Shown here one piece after another: positions 17,824-27,700 of a stretch of 64,000 bases of DNA. The first letter of the stretch is position 1; each line of letters begins with the position of its first letter. The translations under genes were made by a program, and so were the position numbers. Under the pieces are notes generated by a model, which worked only from the letters and a program-made list of their open reading frames with translations, was not told the origin of the DNA and did not search any database. This DNA is from Kroppenstedtia eburnea (GTDB lineage: Bacteria; Bacillota; Bacilli; Thermoactinomycetales; DSM-45169). The stretch spans positions 1,302,001 through 1,366,000 of the forward strand of contig NZ_CP048103.1 of the NCBI RefSeq assembly GCF_013282215.1, in the 5' to 3' direction.

Positions 17824-19446
17824 TCATTTTTGCGGTTGAAGGTCGGCGCTGGAGGAAGGGTTCTGCTCCGGACTCTCTCCTTCAGAGTTGCTGGTCCGAA
17901 GCGGGATCTCCGGTAGGAAGAGGGTGAGAAAGACGGCCAGGAACATCACTCCCATTCCGCTGAGAAAGACTCCGGAGAGGGCGAAGTTCATGGCTTCCCT
18001 CAGAAAATGGATCATCTGATCAAATATTCCGCTCATCTCCGGCGGAATCTGAGAGCGCAAGTGTTCCAACTGTTCCGGGGAGAGAAGAATTTGGGGGTCC
18101 AATCCCTTCAATTTATCTGTCAACCCGGAAAAAGTGTTGGCGGGAGGGGTAGTCTCTCCTACTGCCAGTTTGGTTTCCATCCGGTAAGACATGATGCTCC
18201 CCATCACGGAGACGCCGACGGTTCCTCCCATTTGACGGAACAATTGAATGGAAGCGGTGGCCACCCCCAGGTTGCTGTGAGAGACAGCGTTTTGGACGGT
18301 CAAGTTGAAGATGGGAAAAGCCATTCCCAGACCAAGTCCGACGATGATAAGGTTGACTGCGGCCATCCGGTTGGAGGTGTCTGTATCCATGGCACTGAGG
18401 AGGTACATTCCGATGCCCATGATCAGTCCCCCGGCCAGGGCCAGCTTTTTATATTTGCCGGTACGGGTGACCACTTGTCCCGTGATCGTGCTGGAAAAGA
18501 CCATGCTGAGAGTCATAAACATCATGACAAAACCCGATTTGGAAGCGGAAGTTCCCATCACTCCCTGTATAAAAAAGGGCATATACATAATTGCGCTAAA
18601 CATGCCGATTCCGATCAAAAAACCGATAACATTGGACAAGGTGAAGATCTTGTTTTTAAACAGATCGAGGGGCAGCACCGGGTTTTCCGTCCGTTTTTCA
18701 ATCAGGATAAAGACAGTCAGGGCGGCGATGGAGATTGCAAACAGACCCAAAATCTCAAAGGAGGTCCAGGCGTAATTCTCCCCTGCCCAGGAGAAGGCGA
18801 GCAACATCGGAATCATGGTGAAGGTCAGAAACAGCGATCCGAAGTAATCGATCCGTTTTTTTTCGCCGGTCTCCGCACTGGGGAATAAGCGGAGGATCAG
18901 GAAGAAAGCGACCACACCGACAGGCAGAAAAATCCAAAACACCCAATGCCAGTCGAAGTGATCCACGATGTATCCCCCCAAGGTGGGTCCCAGTACGCTG
19001 GACAAACCGAAGACGGAACTCATCAGACCCTGCCAGCGTCCCCGTTCCCGGGGGGAAAACAGGTCTCCGACAGCAGTGAAGGCGGTGGACATGATCATCC
19101 CGCCGCCGAAGCCCTGGATTCCCCGGTAAATGATCAGCTGAATCATGTCACTGGCGGTTCCGCACAGGAAAGATCCCACCATAAAGATTCCCAATCCGAT
19201 CAAGATAAAGATCTTGCGACCGTAGATATCCGACAGTTTCCCCACCAGAATGGCGGTAACACTGGATGCCAGCATAAAGATGGTGAACACCCAGTTGAAG
19301 TACTCTATCCCTCCCAATACCGTCACGATCCGGGGCAGTGAGGTTCCCACAATCGTCTGGTTCAGACTGGCGAACAGCATGGATGCCATAATAGCGAGCA
19401 TAATGGCCACTTTTTTTCGCGTATCCAGATGTTCCATATGTTCCAT
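17824..19446 (-). CDS. MFS multidrug efflux transporter, DHA2 (14-TM, EmrB/QacA) family
   Basis: About 540 residues with 14 predicted membrane helices. The motif-A region (GKLSDIYGRKIFILIGLGIF), NQTIVGTSLPRIV in TM1 and the motif-C-like GPTLGGYIVDHF are typical of DHA2 drug/proton antiporters. The start is the ATG at 19446 behind GGGAG; the frame also extends to a TTG at 19467. The C-terminus is a hydrophilic Ser/Pro/Gln tail. The MarR gene lies just upstream in the same direction, so the pair is probably a self-regulated efflux operon. The drug specificity is unknown. Confidence 0.93.
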   Translation of the reverse strand: MEHMEHLDTRKKVAIMLAIMASMLFASLNQTIVGTSLPRIVTVLGGIEYFNWVFTIFMLASSVTAILVGKLSDIYGRKIFILIGLGIFMVGSFLCGTASDMIQLIIYRGIQGFGGGMIMSTAFTAVGDLFSPRERGRWQGLMSSVFGLSSVLGPTLGGYIVDHFDWHWVFWIFLPVGVVAFFLILRLFPSAETGEKKRIDYFGSLFLTFTMIPMLLAFSWAGENYAWTSFEILGLFAISIAALTVFILIEKRTENPVLPLDLFKNKIFTLSNVIGFLIGIGMFSAIMYMPFFIQGVMGTSASKSGFVMMFMTLSMVFSSTITGQVVTRTGKYKKLALAGGLIMGIGMYLLSAMDTDTSNRMAAVNLIIVGLGLGMAFPIFNLTVQNAVSHSNLGVATASIQLFRQMGGTVGVSVMGSIMSYRMETKLAVGETTPPANTFSGLTDKLKGLDPQILLSPEQLEHLRSQIPPEMSGIFDQMIHFLREAMNFALSGVFLSGMGVMFLAVFLTLFLPEIPLRTSNSEGESPEQNPSSSADLQPQK

Positions 19447-19494
19447 GCTTCTCCCAACTCCCTTCAAGGCCCCGAGAGGCCACTGTCTATATAT

Positions 19495-19917
19495 TTAGTT
19501 ACCGGACAGTTTCTGAAACAGCCGTAGGAGAGTCTCCATCTCTTGCGTGGTGAAGGAGCTGAATTTTTGATGGAAATACTCCATTCGTTTAACTTCCATC
19601 CGGCTGTATACTTCAGAACCTTCCGAAGTGATTTCCAGTTCGATCACTCGTTTGTCCACCGGGGAACGACATCGACGGACCCATCCTTTTTTGACCAGGC
19701 TGTCTGTCACCTGTGTGACATGGCTGGCGGAAACATCGAGCACAGCGGACAGATCCGATGGGGATTGCGGGTCATGGGTGGCCAGATACTTGAGAAAAAC
19801 AAATTCGCTGTCGGTCATCTTTTCCCTCAGAACCTGGTGCACTTCCCGCTTCATCCGGCGGAAAACCTGCCGAAACTCCCGTTCCAGTTGGTGGCTCAAT
19901 TCTCTGCGGTTACCCAA
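19495..19917 (-). CDS. MarR-family transcriptional regulator
   Basis: 140 residues with a winged helix-turn-helix: SDLSAVLDVSASHVTQVTDS as the recognition region and RCRSPVDKRVIELEIT as the wing with the DxR motif. It sits 48 bases upstream of the MFS gene on the same strand and likely represses the operon until a ligand binds. Possible operator dyads (TTCATATTATGAA at about 19951) lie between its promoter and start codon. Confidence 0.93.
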   Translation of the reverse strand: MGNRRELSHQLEREFRQVFRRMKREVHQVLREKMTDSEFVFLKYLATHDPQSPSDLSAVLDVSASHVTQVTDSLVKKGWVRRCRSPVDKRVIELEITSEGSEVYSRMEVKRMEYFHQKFSSFTTQEMETLLRLFQKLSGN

Positions 19918-19978
19918 AAAAAATCACCCCTGGCTGGGTTGATGGGATACTTCATATTATGAAATATTAATGAATCGA

Positions 19979-20007
19979 ATTGTATACCTGGTGAATCAAT
20001 TTGTCAA
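19979..20007 (-). promoter_or_regulatory. Promoter of the marR-MFS operon
   Basis: On the minus strand TTGACA (20007-20002), a 17-base spacer and TACAAT (19984-19979). AT-rich near-palindromes at 19951-19972 could be MarR binding sites. Confidence 0.75.
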
Positions 20008-20314
20008 CAGAACATCCATCTTCGGAACGCTGGTAAAGGCGGAGTGAAGGGAGTCCGGATCATTCAGTATTTCCGGAAAAGCCTGGTGTTATGAAACATA
20101 TATATACATTATGGTTCATAAACTGCGCACAGATTTTGAAGGGAGTGGTGGATGTGGGGGATTACCACTGTGAGGGTTGCACACTTTCCCCGGGGTTGTT
20201 GGGACGGAGCGAGCCGGTTTCTGTATAGAATGGCGGTGGGGATTTTCCGTTGCAGTGTGTTTGGACCTGTGTCAAGTTTCCATCGCAAATATGGGGATGG
20301 GGAGGGGGATCTGT

Positions 20315-20560
20315 ATGAATTCATATATTCCCGGGTTTCAGGAGATCGAAAAAAGCAAACTGGGGCTCGTCGGAGGTAAGGTTTCAACCTGGGGAAATTG
20401 GCGAGGATGGATGGAATCCGGGTGCCGGAGGGTTTCTGCGTCACCACGGAAGAACGGTCGCACATGGCGGGGAGTTTTGTGAATTGCTGGATCAACTTGA
20501 CAAAGACGGACAAAGGATCCGGGTGAACGGAAGGGGTTGTGGAATGGCTGTGATGAACCC
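20315..20560 (+). pseudogene. N-terminal remnant of a rifampicin phosphotransferase/PEP synthase-like gene
   Basis: From the ATG at 20315, behind GAGGGGG, the frame reads IPGFQEIEKSKLGLVGGK. After loss of one G it continues GFNLGKLARMDGIRVPEGFC and VTTEE. After another shift it gives GEFCELLDQLDKDGQRIRVNG. This order matches the first about 80 residues of rifampicin phosphotransferases (FQEIxK...LVGGKGxNLGEL...GIxVPEGFCVTT). The remaining several hundred codons are gone. It is a dead remnant, not a resistance gene. Confidence 0.7.
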
Positions 20561-20642
20561 TCTCATTCTTATTCACCCGGTTCTGGTAACTTAAGGTATA
20601 ATGGGCTTTGCCGGTAACTGACAGAGAGGGAGGGTGAACTTA

Positions 20643-20753
20643 TTGAGCACCATCGGCATTCCGGGTCTTTTGATCACATTGGTCGTGCTTGCCGGTATTT
20701 ACTTTTTCATCCGACACTTGATCAATCTTTCAAACAGAAACAAGGATTTGTAA
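20643..20753 (+). CDS. Single-span small membrane protein, 36 residues
   Basis: A TTG start at 20643 lies behind GGGAGGGTGA, giving a peptide with one hydrophobic helix (GIPGLLITLVVLAGIYFFI) and a short polar tail RNKDL. TATAAT at 20597-20602 is a plausible -10, and a good terminator follows at 20791. The N-terminus resembles that of TatA (IGIPGLILIL), but the amphipathic helix is missing. Promoter, ribosome site and terminator together argue that it is expressed. The function is unknown. Confidence 0.6.
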   Translation: MSTIGIPGLLITLVVLAGIYFFIRHLINLSNRNKDL

Positions 20754-20790
20754 AAGATTGTGGTGAGCGCCGGGATTCCCGTGCACCTGG

Positions 20791-20818
20791 AAGCGGAGAT
20801 GGTTTCCGCTTTTTTTTG
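20791..20818 (+). terminator. Terminator after the small membrane protein
   Basis: AAGCGGA GATGG TTTCCGCTT with a tail of eight T. Confidence 0.85.
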
Positions 20819-20847
20819 TCCGGCGACGGCTTTGCTGAAAAGCCGGA

Positions 20848-21807
20848 TCATCCAGTGGCCGCCTGTGTCGGCCTGGTTTTTGCCCGCCCTTTGCGGGACC
20901 AGTAAGTGGCCAGGAGTGAACCGGAGATATTGTGCCAGACGCTGAAGATGGCCCCGGGCAGGGCTGCGATCGGATTCAAATGGGCCAGGGCGAGAGCGAC
21001 GGCAAGGCCGGAGTTCTGCATGCCGACTTCGATGGAGACGGCCCGGCTGCGGGGCTCATCCAATCGCAGGGCCCGGGCGCACCAGTACCCCAGGAGCAGG
21101 CCGAGGCCGTTGTGAAGAATGACTGCCAGGATGACAGGAAGCGCTGTTTTGCCCAGGCTGTCGGCGTTGAGTGCCACCACTCCGGCCACGATGATGACAA
21201 TGGCGGTGACAGAGATCAGCGGGAGGGCCTCTGTGGCCCGCCGGACGGTGACGGGGAAGAATCGGCGCACAAGCAACCCGAGTACGATGGGCAGGATCAC
21301 CACCTGCAGGATGGACAGAACCATGGATCCCGGATCCACCGGCAACCAGGAACCGGCCAACCACCAGAGAAGGAAAGGGGTGAGCAGGGGGGCCAGCAGG
21401 GTGGAGATGCTGGTCATGGTGACAGACAGGGGAACATCCCCTTTGGACAGATAGACGATCACGTTGGATGCGGTCCCGCCGGGACAGGCTCCCACCAGCA
21501 TCACCCCGGCGGCCAGTTCCGGGGGCAACCCCAAGGCAGTGGCGACGATCCAGGCGGTGGCGGGCATGATGATGAATTGAAGGCAAACCCCTGCCAACAC
21601 CGGTCCGGGCCGCTGGAAGACGAGCCGGAAATCCGCCCCTTTCAGGGTGAGCCCCATTCCAAACATGATAATACCCAGAAGCGGGGTGATGGCGGGGCCG
21701 ATCCATTGAAAGATTTCCGGAAACATCCAGGCGATGCCGGCAAAAACCAGGACCCAGAGGGCGAAAGACTGCTGTGCGAAGCGACTGGCTCGGTTCCAAC
21801 CCTGCAA
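20848..21807 (-). CDS. Bile acid:sodium symporter family (BASS) transporter
   Basis: About 319 residues and nine to ten hydrophobic segments. Family marks are LVGACPGGTASNVIVYLSKG (conserved GGTxSN crossover motif) and EVGMQNSGLAVALA (second crossover, EXGxQNxGLA). Such proteins move sodium with organic anions such as pantoate, ketopantoate or pyruvate. Lying divergently from ilvD, a keto-acid substrate would be sensible, but that is inference. TTG 21807 is favoured by AAAGGAGGG 7-8 bases upstream; the frame is open further 5' without a better start. Confidence 0.88.
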   Translation of the reverse strand: MQGWNRASRFAQQSFALWVLVFAGIAWMFPEIFQWIGPAITPLLGIIMFGMGLTLKGADFRLVFQRPGPVLAGVCLQFIIMPATAWIVATALGLPPELAAGVMLVGACPGGTASNVIVYLSKGDVPLSVTMTSISTLLAPLLTPFLLWWLAGSWLPVDPGSMVLSILQVVILPIVLGLLVRRFFPVTVRRATEALPLISVTAIVIIVAGVVALNADSLGKTALPVILAVILHNGLGLLLGYWCARALRLDEPRSRAVSIEVGMQNSGLAVALALAHLNPIAALPGAIFSVWHNISGSLLATYWSRKGRAKTRPTQAATG

Positions 21808-21863
21808 GAGAATCCCTCCTTTTCTTCGACGGAATAAATGGAAAATACGAAATAGGTCGTGAC

Positions 21864-21885
21864 AGTGTTTGAAAAATACTATACA
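21864..21885 (+). promoter_or_regulatory. Possible promoter/operator of ilvD
   Basis: TATACA at 21880-21885 with a TGACAG-like -35 about 16 bases upstream. The dyad AGTGT ... ACACT (about 21864-21887) overlaps it. No CodY-type box was recognised. The assignment is tentative. Confidence 0.4.
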
Positions 21886-21931
21886 CTGTTCCACAATCAT
21901 CTTGTCAAGGGGAAACAGGAGGGATTTTTAT

Positions 21932-23629
21932 ATGACAACGAAGACAGAGGCCGGTCAGGACCTGCGGATCCGGAGCCGGGTGATCAGCGAGGGGAGCAGC
22001 CGCGTTCCCAACCGGGCCATGCTCCGGGCCGTCGGTTTCACCGATGAGGATTTTCAGAAGCCGATGATCGGTGTGGCCAGTACCTGGAGTGAAGTCACCC
22101 CTTGCAATATCCATATCGGAACATTGGCGGAACAGGCCCGGGACGGTGTCCGGGAACGCGGGGGGGCGCCCCTCATCTTCAATACGATCACCGTCTCCGA
22201 CGGGATCTCCATGGGACATGAAGGGATGCGTTATTCTCTGCCCAGCCGCGAAGTGATCGCCGATTCCATCGAGACTGTGGTGGGGGCGGAACGGTTGGAT
22301 GCCTATGTGGCCATCGGAGGCTGTGACAAAAACATCCCGGGTTGCATGATCGCCATTGGCCGTACCGGGATTCCGGCGGTTTTTGTCTACGGGGGAACGA
22401 TCCGTCCCGGCAAACTGGATGGCAAGGATATCGACCTGGTATCCGCCTTCGAGGGGGTGGGCCGGCATAACCGGGGGGCCATCAGCGATGAAGAGTTGTA
22501 CCGGATTGAATGTCATGCCTGTCCCGGAGCGGGGGCCTGCGGGGGGATGTATACGGCGAACACGATGGCTTCCGCCATTGAAGCGTTGGGCATGAGCCTT
22601 CCCGGCAGCTCCTCCAATCCGGCGGAAACCGATGCGAAGCGGGAAGATTGCCACCGGGCGGGGCAAGCGGTGATGGAACTGTTGCAGAAGGGGATCTATC
22701 CCCGGGATATCATGACCAAAGAAGCTTTTGAAAATGCGATCACCGTAGTGATGGCCCTGGGCGGATCCACCAATGCGATCCTTCACCTGTTGGCGATCGC
22801 CCATGCCATCGATGTGGATCTCACCATCCACGATTTTGAACGGATCCGCAAGCGGGTGCCCCATATCGCCGATCTGAAACCGAGCGGCCGCTATCTGATG
22901 CAGGACCTGCATGAGGCGGGGGGAGTACCCGCAGTGATGAAGGAACTGTTGGCGGCGGGACTGCTCCATGGGGACTGCCTCACGGTGACGGGGCAGACCC
23001 TGGCGGAAAACCTGGCAAAGGCGGCGCCCCTCAAGGAAGGTCAGAAGGTGATCCGTCCCTTGGACAATCCCTTGCGGGAGACGGGTCCCCTGGTGGTGCT
23101 GGAAGGAAATCTGGCTCCCGAAGGGGCCGTGGCCAAGGTGTCCGGGCTGAAGGTGAGCCGTCTGACCGGACCGGCACGGGTGTTTGATACCGAGGAAGAT
23201 GCGGCGGAAGCGATCTTGAATGACCGGATCAGGGAAGGGGACGTGGTCGTCATCCGCTATGAAGGTCCCAAAGGAGGGCCCGGCATGCCGGAGATGCTCT
23301 CCATCACCGGGATTCTGGTCGGAAAAGGGCTGGGGGAAAAGGTGGCGTTGATCACCGACGGCCGCTTCTCCGGCGGCTCCCATGGCTTTGTCATCGGCCA
23401 TGTCGCACCGGAAGCCCAAGTGGGCGGCCCGATCGCTCTCCTCCGGGAGGGGGATCAGATCACCATCGACAGTGACAAAAGGGAACTCTCCGTCGCATTG
23501 TCCGAGGAGGAGCTGAACCGCCGCCGCCGGGAATGGCAAGCCCCGCCGCTGCCGGCCACCCGTGGGGTGTTGAACAAATATGCCCGCCTGGTTTCCTCGG
23601 CATCCACAGGGGCAGTCACCGATTTGTGA
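21932..23629 (+). CDS. ilvD: Dihydroxy-acid dehydratase
   Basis: 565 residues. Iron-sulfur and active-site motifs are present: [13 protein letters not shown] (about 115-127) and [19 protein letters not shown] (about 195), with [15 protein letters not shown] near the C-terminus. It converts 2,3-dihydroxy acids to 2-keto acids, the third step of valine and isoleucine synthesis, feeding the leuA branch. ATG 21932 lies behind CAGGAGGG; an in-frame ATG at 21869 has no ribosome site and would add non-conserved residues. It is transcribed apart from ilvB-leuB, which has its own promoter and attenuators. Confidence 0.97.
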   Translation: MTTKTEAGQDLRIRSRVISEGSSRVPNRAMLRAVGFTDEDFQKPMIGVASTWSEVTPCNIHIGTLAEQARDGVRERGGAPLIFNTITVSDGISMGHEGMRYSLPSREVIADSIETVVGAERLDAYVAIGGCDKNIPGCMIAIGRTGIPAVFVYGGTIRPGKLDGKDIDLVSAFEGVGRHNRGAISDEELYRIECHACPGAGACGGMYTANTMASAIEALGMSLPGSSSNPAETDAKREDCHRAGQAVMELLQKGIYPRDIMTKEAFENAITVVMALGGSTNAILHLLAIAHAIDVDLTIHDFERIRKRVPHIADLKPSGRYLMQDLHEAGGVPAVMKELLAAGLLHGDCLTVTGQTLAENLAKAAPLKEGQKVIRPLDNPLRETGPLVVLEGNLAPEGAVAKVSGLKVSRLTGPARVFDTEEDAAEAILNDRIREGDVVVIRYEGPKGGPGMPEMLSITGILVGKGLGEKVALITDGRFSGGSHGFVIGHVAPEAQVGGPIALLREGDQITIDSDKRELSVALSEEELNRRRREWQAPPLPATRGVLNKYARLVSSASTGAVTDL

Positions 23630-23649
23630 ATTGTGAACAAAAAATATGG

Positions 23650-23679
23650 TTGACAACGAAATCGAGACCTGATTATAAT
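23650..23679 (+). promoter_or_regulatory. Promoter of the ilvB operon
   Basis: Perfect TTGACA (23650-23655) and perfect TATAAT (23674-23679) with an 18-base spacer, just after the ilvD stop. Confidence 0.88.
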
Positions 23680-23700
23680 AGCACCTAAATAATTGAATCA

Positions 23701-23894
23701 GATCACCCATGCGGACGTTCACGTCACGCACCAGTGTAGGAGGATGCCTAGGGTTCCGCCCGTCGGTGACGGGGTCTTGCGACCGAGTGGCATCAGCACC
23801 GGCTCCCGGTGTACACCGTGAGGATAAAAGCCTCTGCGGCAGGTCCTGCCCGATTCGAATGGAAACGGGTACGATCTGTCCGGAGGTTTTGTTT
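23701..23894 (+). promoter_or_regulatory. ykkC-family riboswitch, probably the ppGpp class, with its own terminator
   Basis: The ykkC core is clear: GCCTAGGGTTCCG at 23746-23758, and GAGGATAAAAGCC at 23820-23832 closing the aptamer. An extended terminator follows (CCTC..CGGCAG..CCCG with CGGG..CTGTCCGGAGG, then TTTTGTTT, 23830-23894). ykkC RNAs divide into guanidine, ppGpp and PRPP sensors. The ppGpp class is the one associated with branched-chain amino acid genes, so context favours it. Base-level class assignment needs a covariance model. It lies upstream of, and in series with, a leucine T-box. Confidence 0.8.
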
Positions 23895-23919
23895 ATATCC
23901 AAAGTGATTTATTTCAGAA

Positions 23920-24257
23920 AAGGGAATATCTTGGGACAAAGGCTGTGAAGAGGCATTCGCCCCCCGTTTCCCGTGTCACAGAGAATTCCGGAAAGCTGAG
24001 ACCGGAATCGCGGCAGGGTCGGCGATCTCACCTTGGAGCCGTTCGTCGAAAGGGGATCCCCCGAGTAGAACGTATCCGGTCATCGCCGTTATCCGATGGA
24101 GTGAACCCGGTTTTGGGCCGGGACACTCACAAAGGCCGTCCGCCGCGAGGCGGAGGCAATCATTGGGTGGTACCGCGAAACCTTTCGCCCCAATCAACCA
24201 GGATCGTAGTCACAGGATTTGTGTCTGCATGGGTTGATGGGCGAAAGGTTTTATTTT
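23920..24257 (+). promoter_or_regulatory. Leucine T-box leader of ilvB-leuB
   Basis: Stem I distal elements (AGAGAATTCCGG, GCTGAGACCGG) and a likely leucine specifier CTC at 24027-24029 precede the T-box sequence TGGGTGGTACCGCG (24163-24176). The TGGT would pair with the ACCA end of tRNA-Leu. A long terminator (AACCTTTCGCCC..AATCAACC with GGTTGAT..GGGCGAAAGGTT, then TTATTTTT) spans 24177-24257. Uncharged tRNA-Leu should allow readthrough into ilvB. Confidence 0.92.
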
Positions 24258-24283
24258 TCAGTGAAGGAGGTTGCGGAAGCAAG

Positions 24284-26023
24284 ATGGCCCAACGGTTGGC
24301 GATGTCAGCAGAGAGAAGTGAGGATTTGACACAGCCGCAGCAGGAATACTCCGGTTCGGAAATTTTACTCCGATGTCTGATCGAAGAGGGAGTGGAGGTG
24401 ATTTTCGGATATCCGGGCGGGGCGGTGTTGCCCATTTACGATTCCCTTTACCACGGGGCTGTGAAACATCTGTTGGCCCGTCACGAACAGGGAGCGATCC
24501 ATGCCGCCGAGGGATATGCGCGGGCGACAGGAAAACCGGGAGTGGTGATCGCCACCTCGGGACCCGGAGCGACCAACCTGGTGACCGGAATTGCCAATGC
24601 TCAGATGGATTCCATCCCCTTGGTCTGCATCACGGGCAATGTGAACCAAGACCTGATCGGAACCGACGCGTTCCAGGAAGCGGATATCACAGGGATCACC
24701 ATGCCGATCACCAAACACAGCTACCTGGTCACTGATGTCCGGGAGCTGCCCCGGGTGGTGAAGGAGGCTTTCCACATCGCGTCCACGGGACGACCCGGCC
24801 CGGTCCTGGTCGACATCCCCAAGGACGTATCCAATGGGAAGACGGGATATCACTATCCCGAGCAAGTCCACATCCGGGGGTACCAGCCCAAGACCGATCC
24901 GCATCCCTTGCAGATCACCCGGCTGCACCAAGCGCTGGCAGAGGCGAAAAAACCCTTGATCCTGGCGGGAGGCGGGGTGGTCACCTCCGGAGGGGAGCAT
25001 GAGCTGATCGCCTTCGCCGAGACAGCCCGGGTTCCCGTGACGACCACCCTGATGGGGCTGGGCGGGTTTCCCGGCCAACATCCGCTGTGGCTGGGAATGC
25101 CGGGGATGCACGGCACCTACGCCGCCAATCATGCCCTCCTGGAATGTGATCTGTTGATCGGGATCGGGGCCCGCTTCGACGACCGGGTGACCATGGGACG
25201 CCTCGACAAATTTGCCACCGGCGCCAAGATCGTCCATATTGACATCGACCCGGCGGAGATCGGGAAAAACGTGGATACGTATATCCCGATTGTGGGAGAT
25301 GTGAAAAAATCACTCTCTGCCGCCCTGGAGGGACTTCCCCGCTCCCGGTCGGAGGCATGGGTGAAGCGGGTGCAGGGATGGTATCGGGAAAAACCCAACA
25401 GGTACCGGGACTCCGATCAGGTGTTGAAACCCCAGTGGGTGATCCGTCATCTCCATGAGAGCACCGGAGGGGACGCTATCGTCACCACCGATGTGGGTCA
25501 GCACCAGATGTGGGTGGCCCAGTATTTTCCCTTCGCCAAGCCCCGTTCCTTCATCACCTCGGGGGGGCTGGGGACAATGGGATTCGGATTTCCCGCCGCC
25601 ATCGGGGCCCAACTGGCCCACCCGGAAGCCACCGTGATCAGTGTCACCGGAGACGGGGGATTTCAGATGACCTCTCAGGAGCTGGCGGTGATCGCCCTCG
25701 GCAACATCCCCGTCAAAGTGGCGGTGCTCAACAACCGATGTTTGGGAATGGTCCGACAATGGCAGGAGGTTTTCTACAAAAAGAGGTACAGTGAAGTGGA
25801 TCTGGCCGACAGCCCCGATTTTGTCAAACTGGCTGAAGCCTACCATGTGAAAGCCTGGCGGGCGGAGAGCAAAGAGGAAGCCGCCCGGGCATGGAAGGAG
25901 GCGTTGTCCGCTCCGGGACCCGCCGTCGTCGATTTTCGCATCCATCCCGAGGAGAATGTGTATCCGATGGTGGCCCCCGGAAAAGGCCTCGATGAAATGA
26001 TCATGGGGGAGGAGGAGTCATGA
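24284..26023 (+). CDS. ilvB: Acetolactate synthase large subunit
   Basis: About 579 residues and a thiamine-diphosphate enzyme. The catalytic glutamate lies in [20 protein letters not shown], and the ThDP/Mg motif is [12 protein letters not shown] with [12 protein letters not shown]. It condenses pyruvate (or pyruvate and 2-ketobutyrate), the committed step of branched-chain synthesis. The ATG at 24284 follows AAGGAGG at 24264-24270; a much longer frame upstream runs through the T-box and is not translated. Its stop overlaps the start of the regulatory subunit gene by four bases. Confidence 0.97.
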   Translation: MAQRLAMSAERSEDLTQPQQEYSGSEILLRCLIEEGVEVIFGYPGGAVLPIYDSLYHGAVKHLLARHEQGAIHAAEGYARATGKPGVVIATSGPGATNLVTGIANAQMDSIPLVCITGNVNQDLIGTDAFQEADITGITMPITKHSYLVTDVRELPRVVKEAFHIASTGRPGPVLVDIPKDVSNGKTGYHYPEQVHIRGYQPKTDPHPLQITRLHQALAEAKKPLILAGGGVVTSGGEHELIAFAETARVPVTTTLMGLGGFPGQHPLWLGMPGMHGTYAANHALLECDLLIGIGARFDDRVTMGRLDKFATGAKIVHIDIDPAEIGKNVDTYIPIVGDVKKSLSAALEGLPRSRSEAWVKRVQGWYREKPNRYRDSDQVLKPQWVIRHLHESTGGDAIVTTDVGQHQMWVAQYFPFAKPRSFITSGGLGTMGFGFPAAIGAQLAHPEATVISVTGDGGFQMTSQELAVIALGNIPVKVAVLNNRCLGMVRQWQEVFYKKRYSEVDLADSPDFVKLAEAYHVKAWRAESKEEAARAWKEALSAPGPAVVDFRIHPEENVYPMVAPGKGLDEMIMGEEES

Positions 26024-26529
26024 GACATATCCTGTCTGTGCTTGTCAACGATCAACCCCGGGTGTTGGCCCGGGTGGCGGGACTTCTCGGGCGGCGCAAT
26101 TTCAACATCGAGAGCATCAGTGTCGGAGAGTCGGAGGAGCCGGGTCTGTCGCGGATGGTGATCGCCACCAGGGGAGACGAACAGACCATGGAACAGGTTC
26201 AAAAGCAACTTCACAAGTTGGTGGATGTGATCAAAGTCCAGGATCTTCACGACCATTCCGCGGTGGAGCGGGAATTGCTCCTGGTCAAGGTGGGAGCCGG
26301 CCCGGCGACACGGATGGAGATCAGTGGAATCATCGAACCTTTCCGTGCCTCCATCGTCGATGTGGGACCCCACAGCCTGATCGTGCAGGCAACCGGAGAA
26401 CGATCCAAGTTGGACGCCCTGATGGAGCTTTTGCACCCCTACGGGATCAAAGAAGTGGCCCGAACCGGGGTGACTGCACTCTCCCGGGGGGCGAACAAGG
26501 CAGGGGTGGCTCTCACCGCCGGTGGTTGA
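26020..26529 (+). CDS. ilvN: Acetolactate synthase small (regulatory) subunit
   Basis: 169 residues. The N-terminal ACT domain ([32 protein letters not shown]) is followed by the AHAS small-subunit C-terminal domain (ELLLVKVGA). It confers valine feedback inhibition and activates IlvB. The ATGA overlap with ilvB suggests translational coupling. Confidence 0.97.
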   Translation: MRHILSVLVNDQPRVLARVAGLLGRRNFNIESISVGESEEPGLSRMVIATRGDEQTMEQVQKQLHKLVDVIKVQDLHDHSAVERELLLVKVGAGPATRMEISGIIEPFRASIVDVGPHSLIVQATGERSKLDALMELLHPYGIKEVARTGVTALSRGANKAGVALTAGG

Positions 26530-26660
26530 CCCCCCGGGGTGAAAGGGGCGGGGGGATATGTTTATACCCCTGCACTTCAATACAATACCGCTGAAACTGA
26601 TAAAAGGATCCCGGCGGCCTCGGCCGTCATCCAACCCCTATTTTTTGAGGAGGATGAATC

Positions 26661-27668
26661 ATGGCAAAAGTGTTTTACGGCAGCGATGCAGACCTCGGAC
26701 ACCTGAAGGAAAAGACGGTTGCAGTGGTGGGTTACGGCAGTCAGGGTCACGCTCAGGCCCAAAACCTGCGGGACAGCGGGGTTCATGTGGTGATCGGCCT
26801 GCGCAAGGGCCGCTCCTGGGAACAGGCGGAACAGGACGGTTTTGAAGTATTGCCTGTGGATGAGGCGGTGAAACAGGCGGATGTGGTTCAACTCCTGATG
26901 CCCGACGAGGTGCAGGCCCAAGTTTACAAGAATCAGGTGGCCCCCCATTTGAAACCGGGCTCCGCCTTGTTCTTCTCCCACGGATTCAACATCCATTTCG
27001 GTCAGATCGATCCACCGGAAGATGTCGATGTGGTCCTGATCGCCCCCAAAGGGCCGGGTCATCTCGTTCGCCGGGTGTATGTGGAAGGGTTTGGAGTGCC
27101 TGCCCTGATCGCTGTGCATCAAGATGCTTCAGGGAAGGCCAGGGCCTTGGGACTCGCTTATGCCGAAGGGATCGGAGCCACCCGGGCCGGCGTGATTGAG
27201 ACCAGTTTCAAGGAGGAGACAGAGACGGATCTCTTCGGGGAGCAAGCCGTTCTCTGCGGCGGAGTCAGCCAGTTGGTGAAAAACGGATTTGAAACCCTGA
27301 CAGAGGCGGGATATCAGCCGGAGATCGCCTATTTTGAATGTCTCCATGAACTGAAACTGATCGTTGATCTCATGTACGAGGGAGGACTCGCCGGAATGCG
27401 TTATTCCATCAGTGACACCGCGGAATACGGGGACTACGTAAGCGGTAAGCGGGTGGTGGGTGACGCCTCCCGGGAAGCGATGAAAGAGGTGTTGCGGGAA
27501 ATTCAGGACGGCACCTTCGCCAAAAGGTGGATTCGGGAAAATGAAGAGGGAAGGCCGGAGTTCAACCGAATCGCCGAAGCGGAGAAGGCTCACCAGATCG
27601 AACAGGTGGGTGGCAAACTGCGGAAAACTTTTTCCTGGCTGGATGAAAAGGAAACGGTGAAGCCCTGA
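26661..27668 (+). CDS. ilvC: Ketol-acid reductoisomerase (NADP+)
   Basis: 335 residues. The Rossmann motif [19 protein letters not shown] is followed by the NADPH-phosphate-binding LRKGRSW, and the catalytic region has ETDLFGEQ and [12 protein letters not shown]. It is a class I short-form KARI. It converts acetolactate to dihydroxyisovalerate with Mg2+ and NADPH. AGGAGG precedes the ATG. Confidence 0.98.
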   Translation: MAKVFYGSDADLGHLKEKTVAVVGYGSQGHAQAQNLRDSGVHVVIGLRKGRSWEQAEQDGFEVLPVDEAVKQADVVQLLMPDEVQAQVYKNQVAPHLKPGSALFFSHGFNIHFGQIDPPEDVDVVLIAPKGPGHLVRRVYVEGFGVPALIAVHQDASGKARALGLAYAEGIGATRAGVIETSFKEETETDLFGEQAVLCGGVSQLVKNGFETLTEAGYQPEIAYFECLHELKLIVDLMYEGGLAGMRYSISDTAEYGDYVSGKRVVGDASREAMKEVLREIQDGTFAKRWIRENEEGRPEFNRIAEAEKAHQIEQVGGKLRKTFSWLDEKETVKP

Positions 27669-27700
27669 AGTAACCATCGGAGAAAAGGGAGGTTGCGGCA

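Noticed and set aside
20932-21837. 301-codon plus-strand ORF opposite the BASS transporter
   Set aside because: A Gly/Asp/Gln-rich low-complexity product, antisense to a clear membrane protein gene.
23945-24283. N-terminal extension of ilvB
   Set aside because: This part of the frame is the leucine T-box; translation starts after the terminator at 24284.
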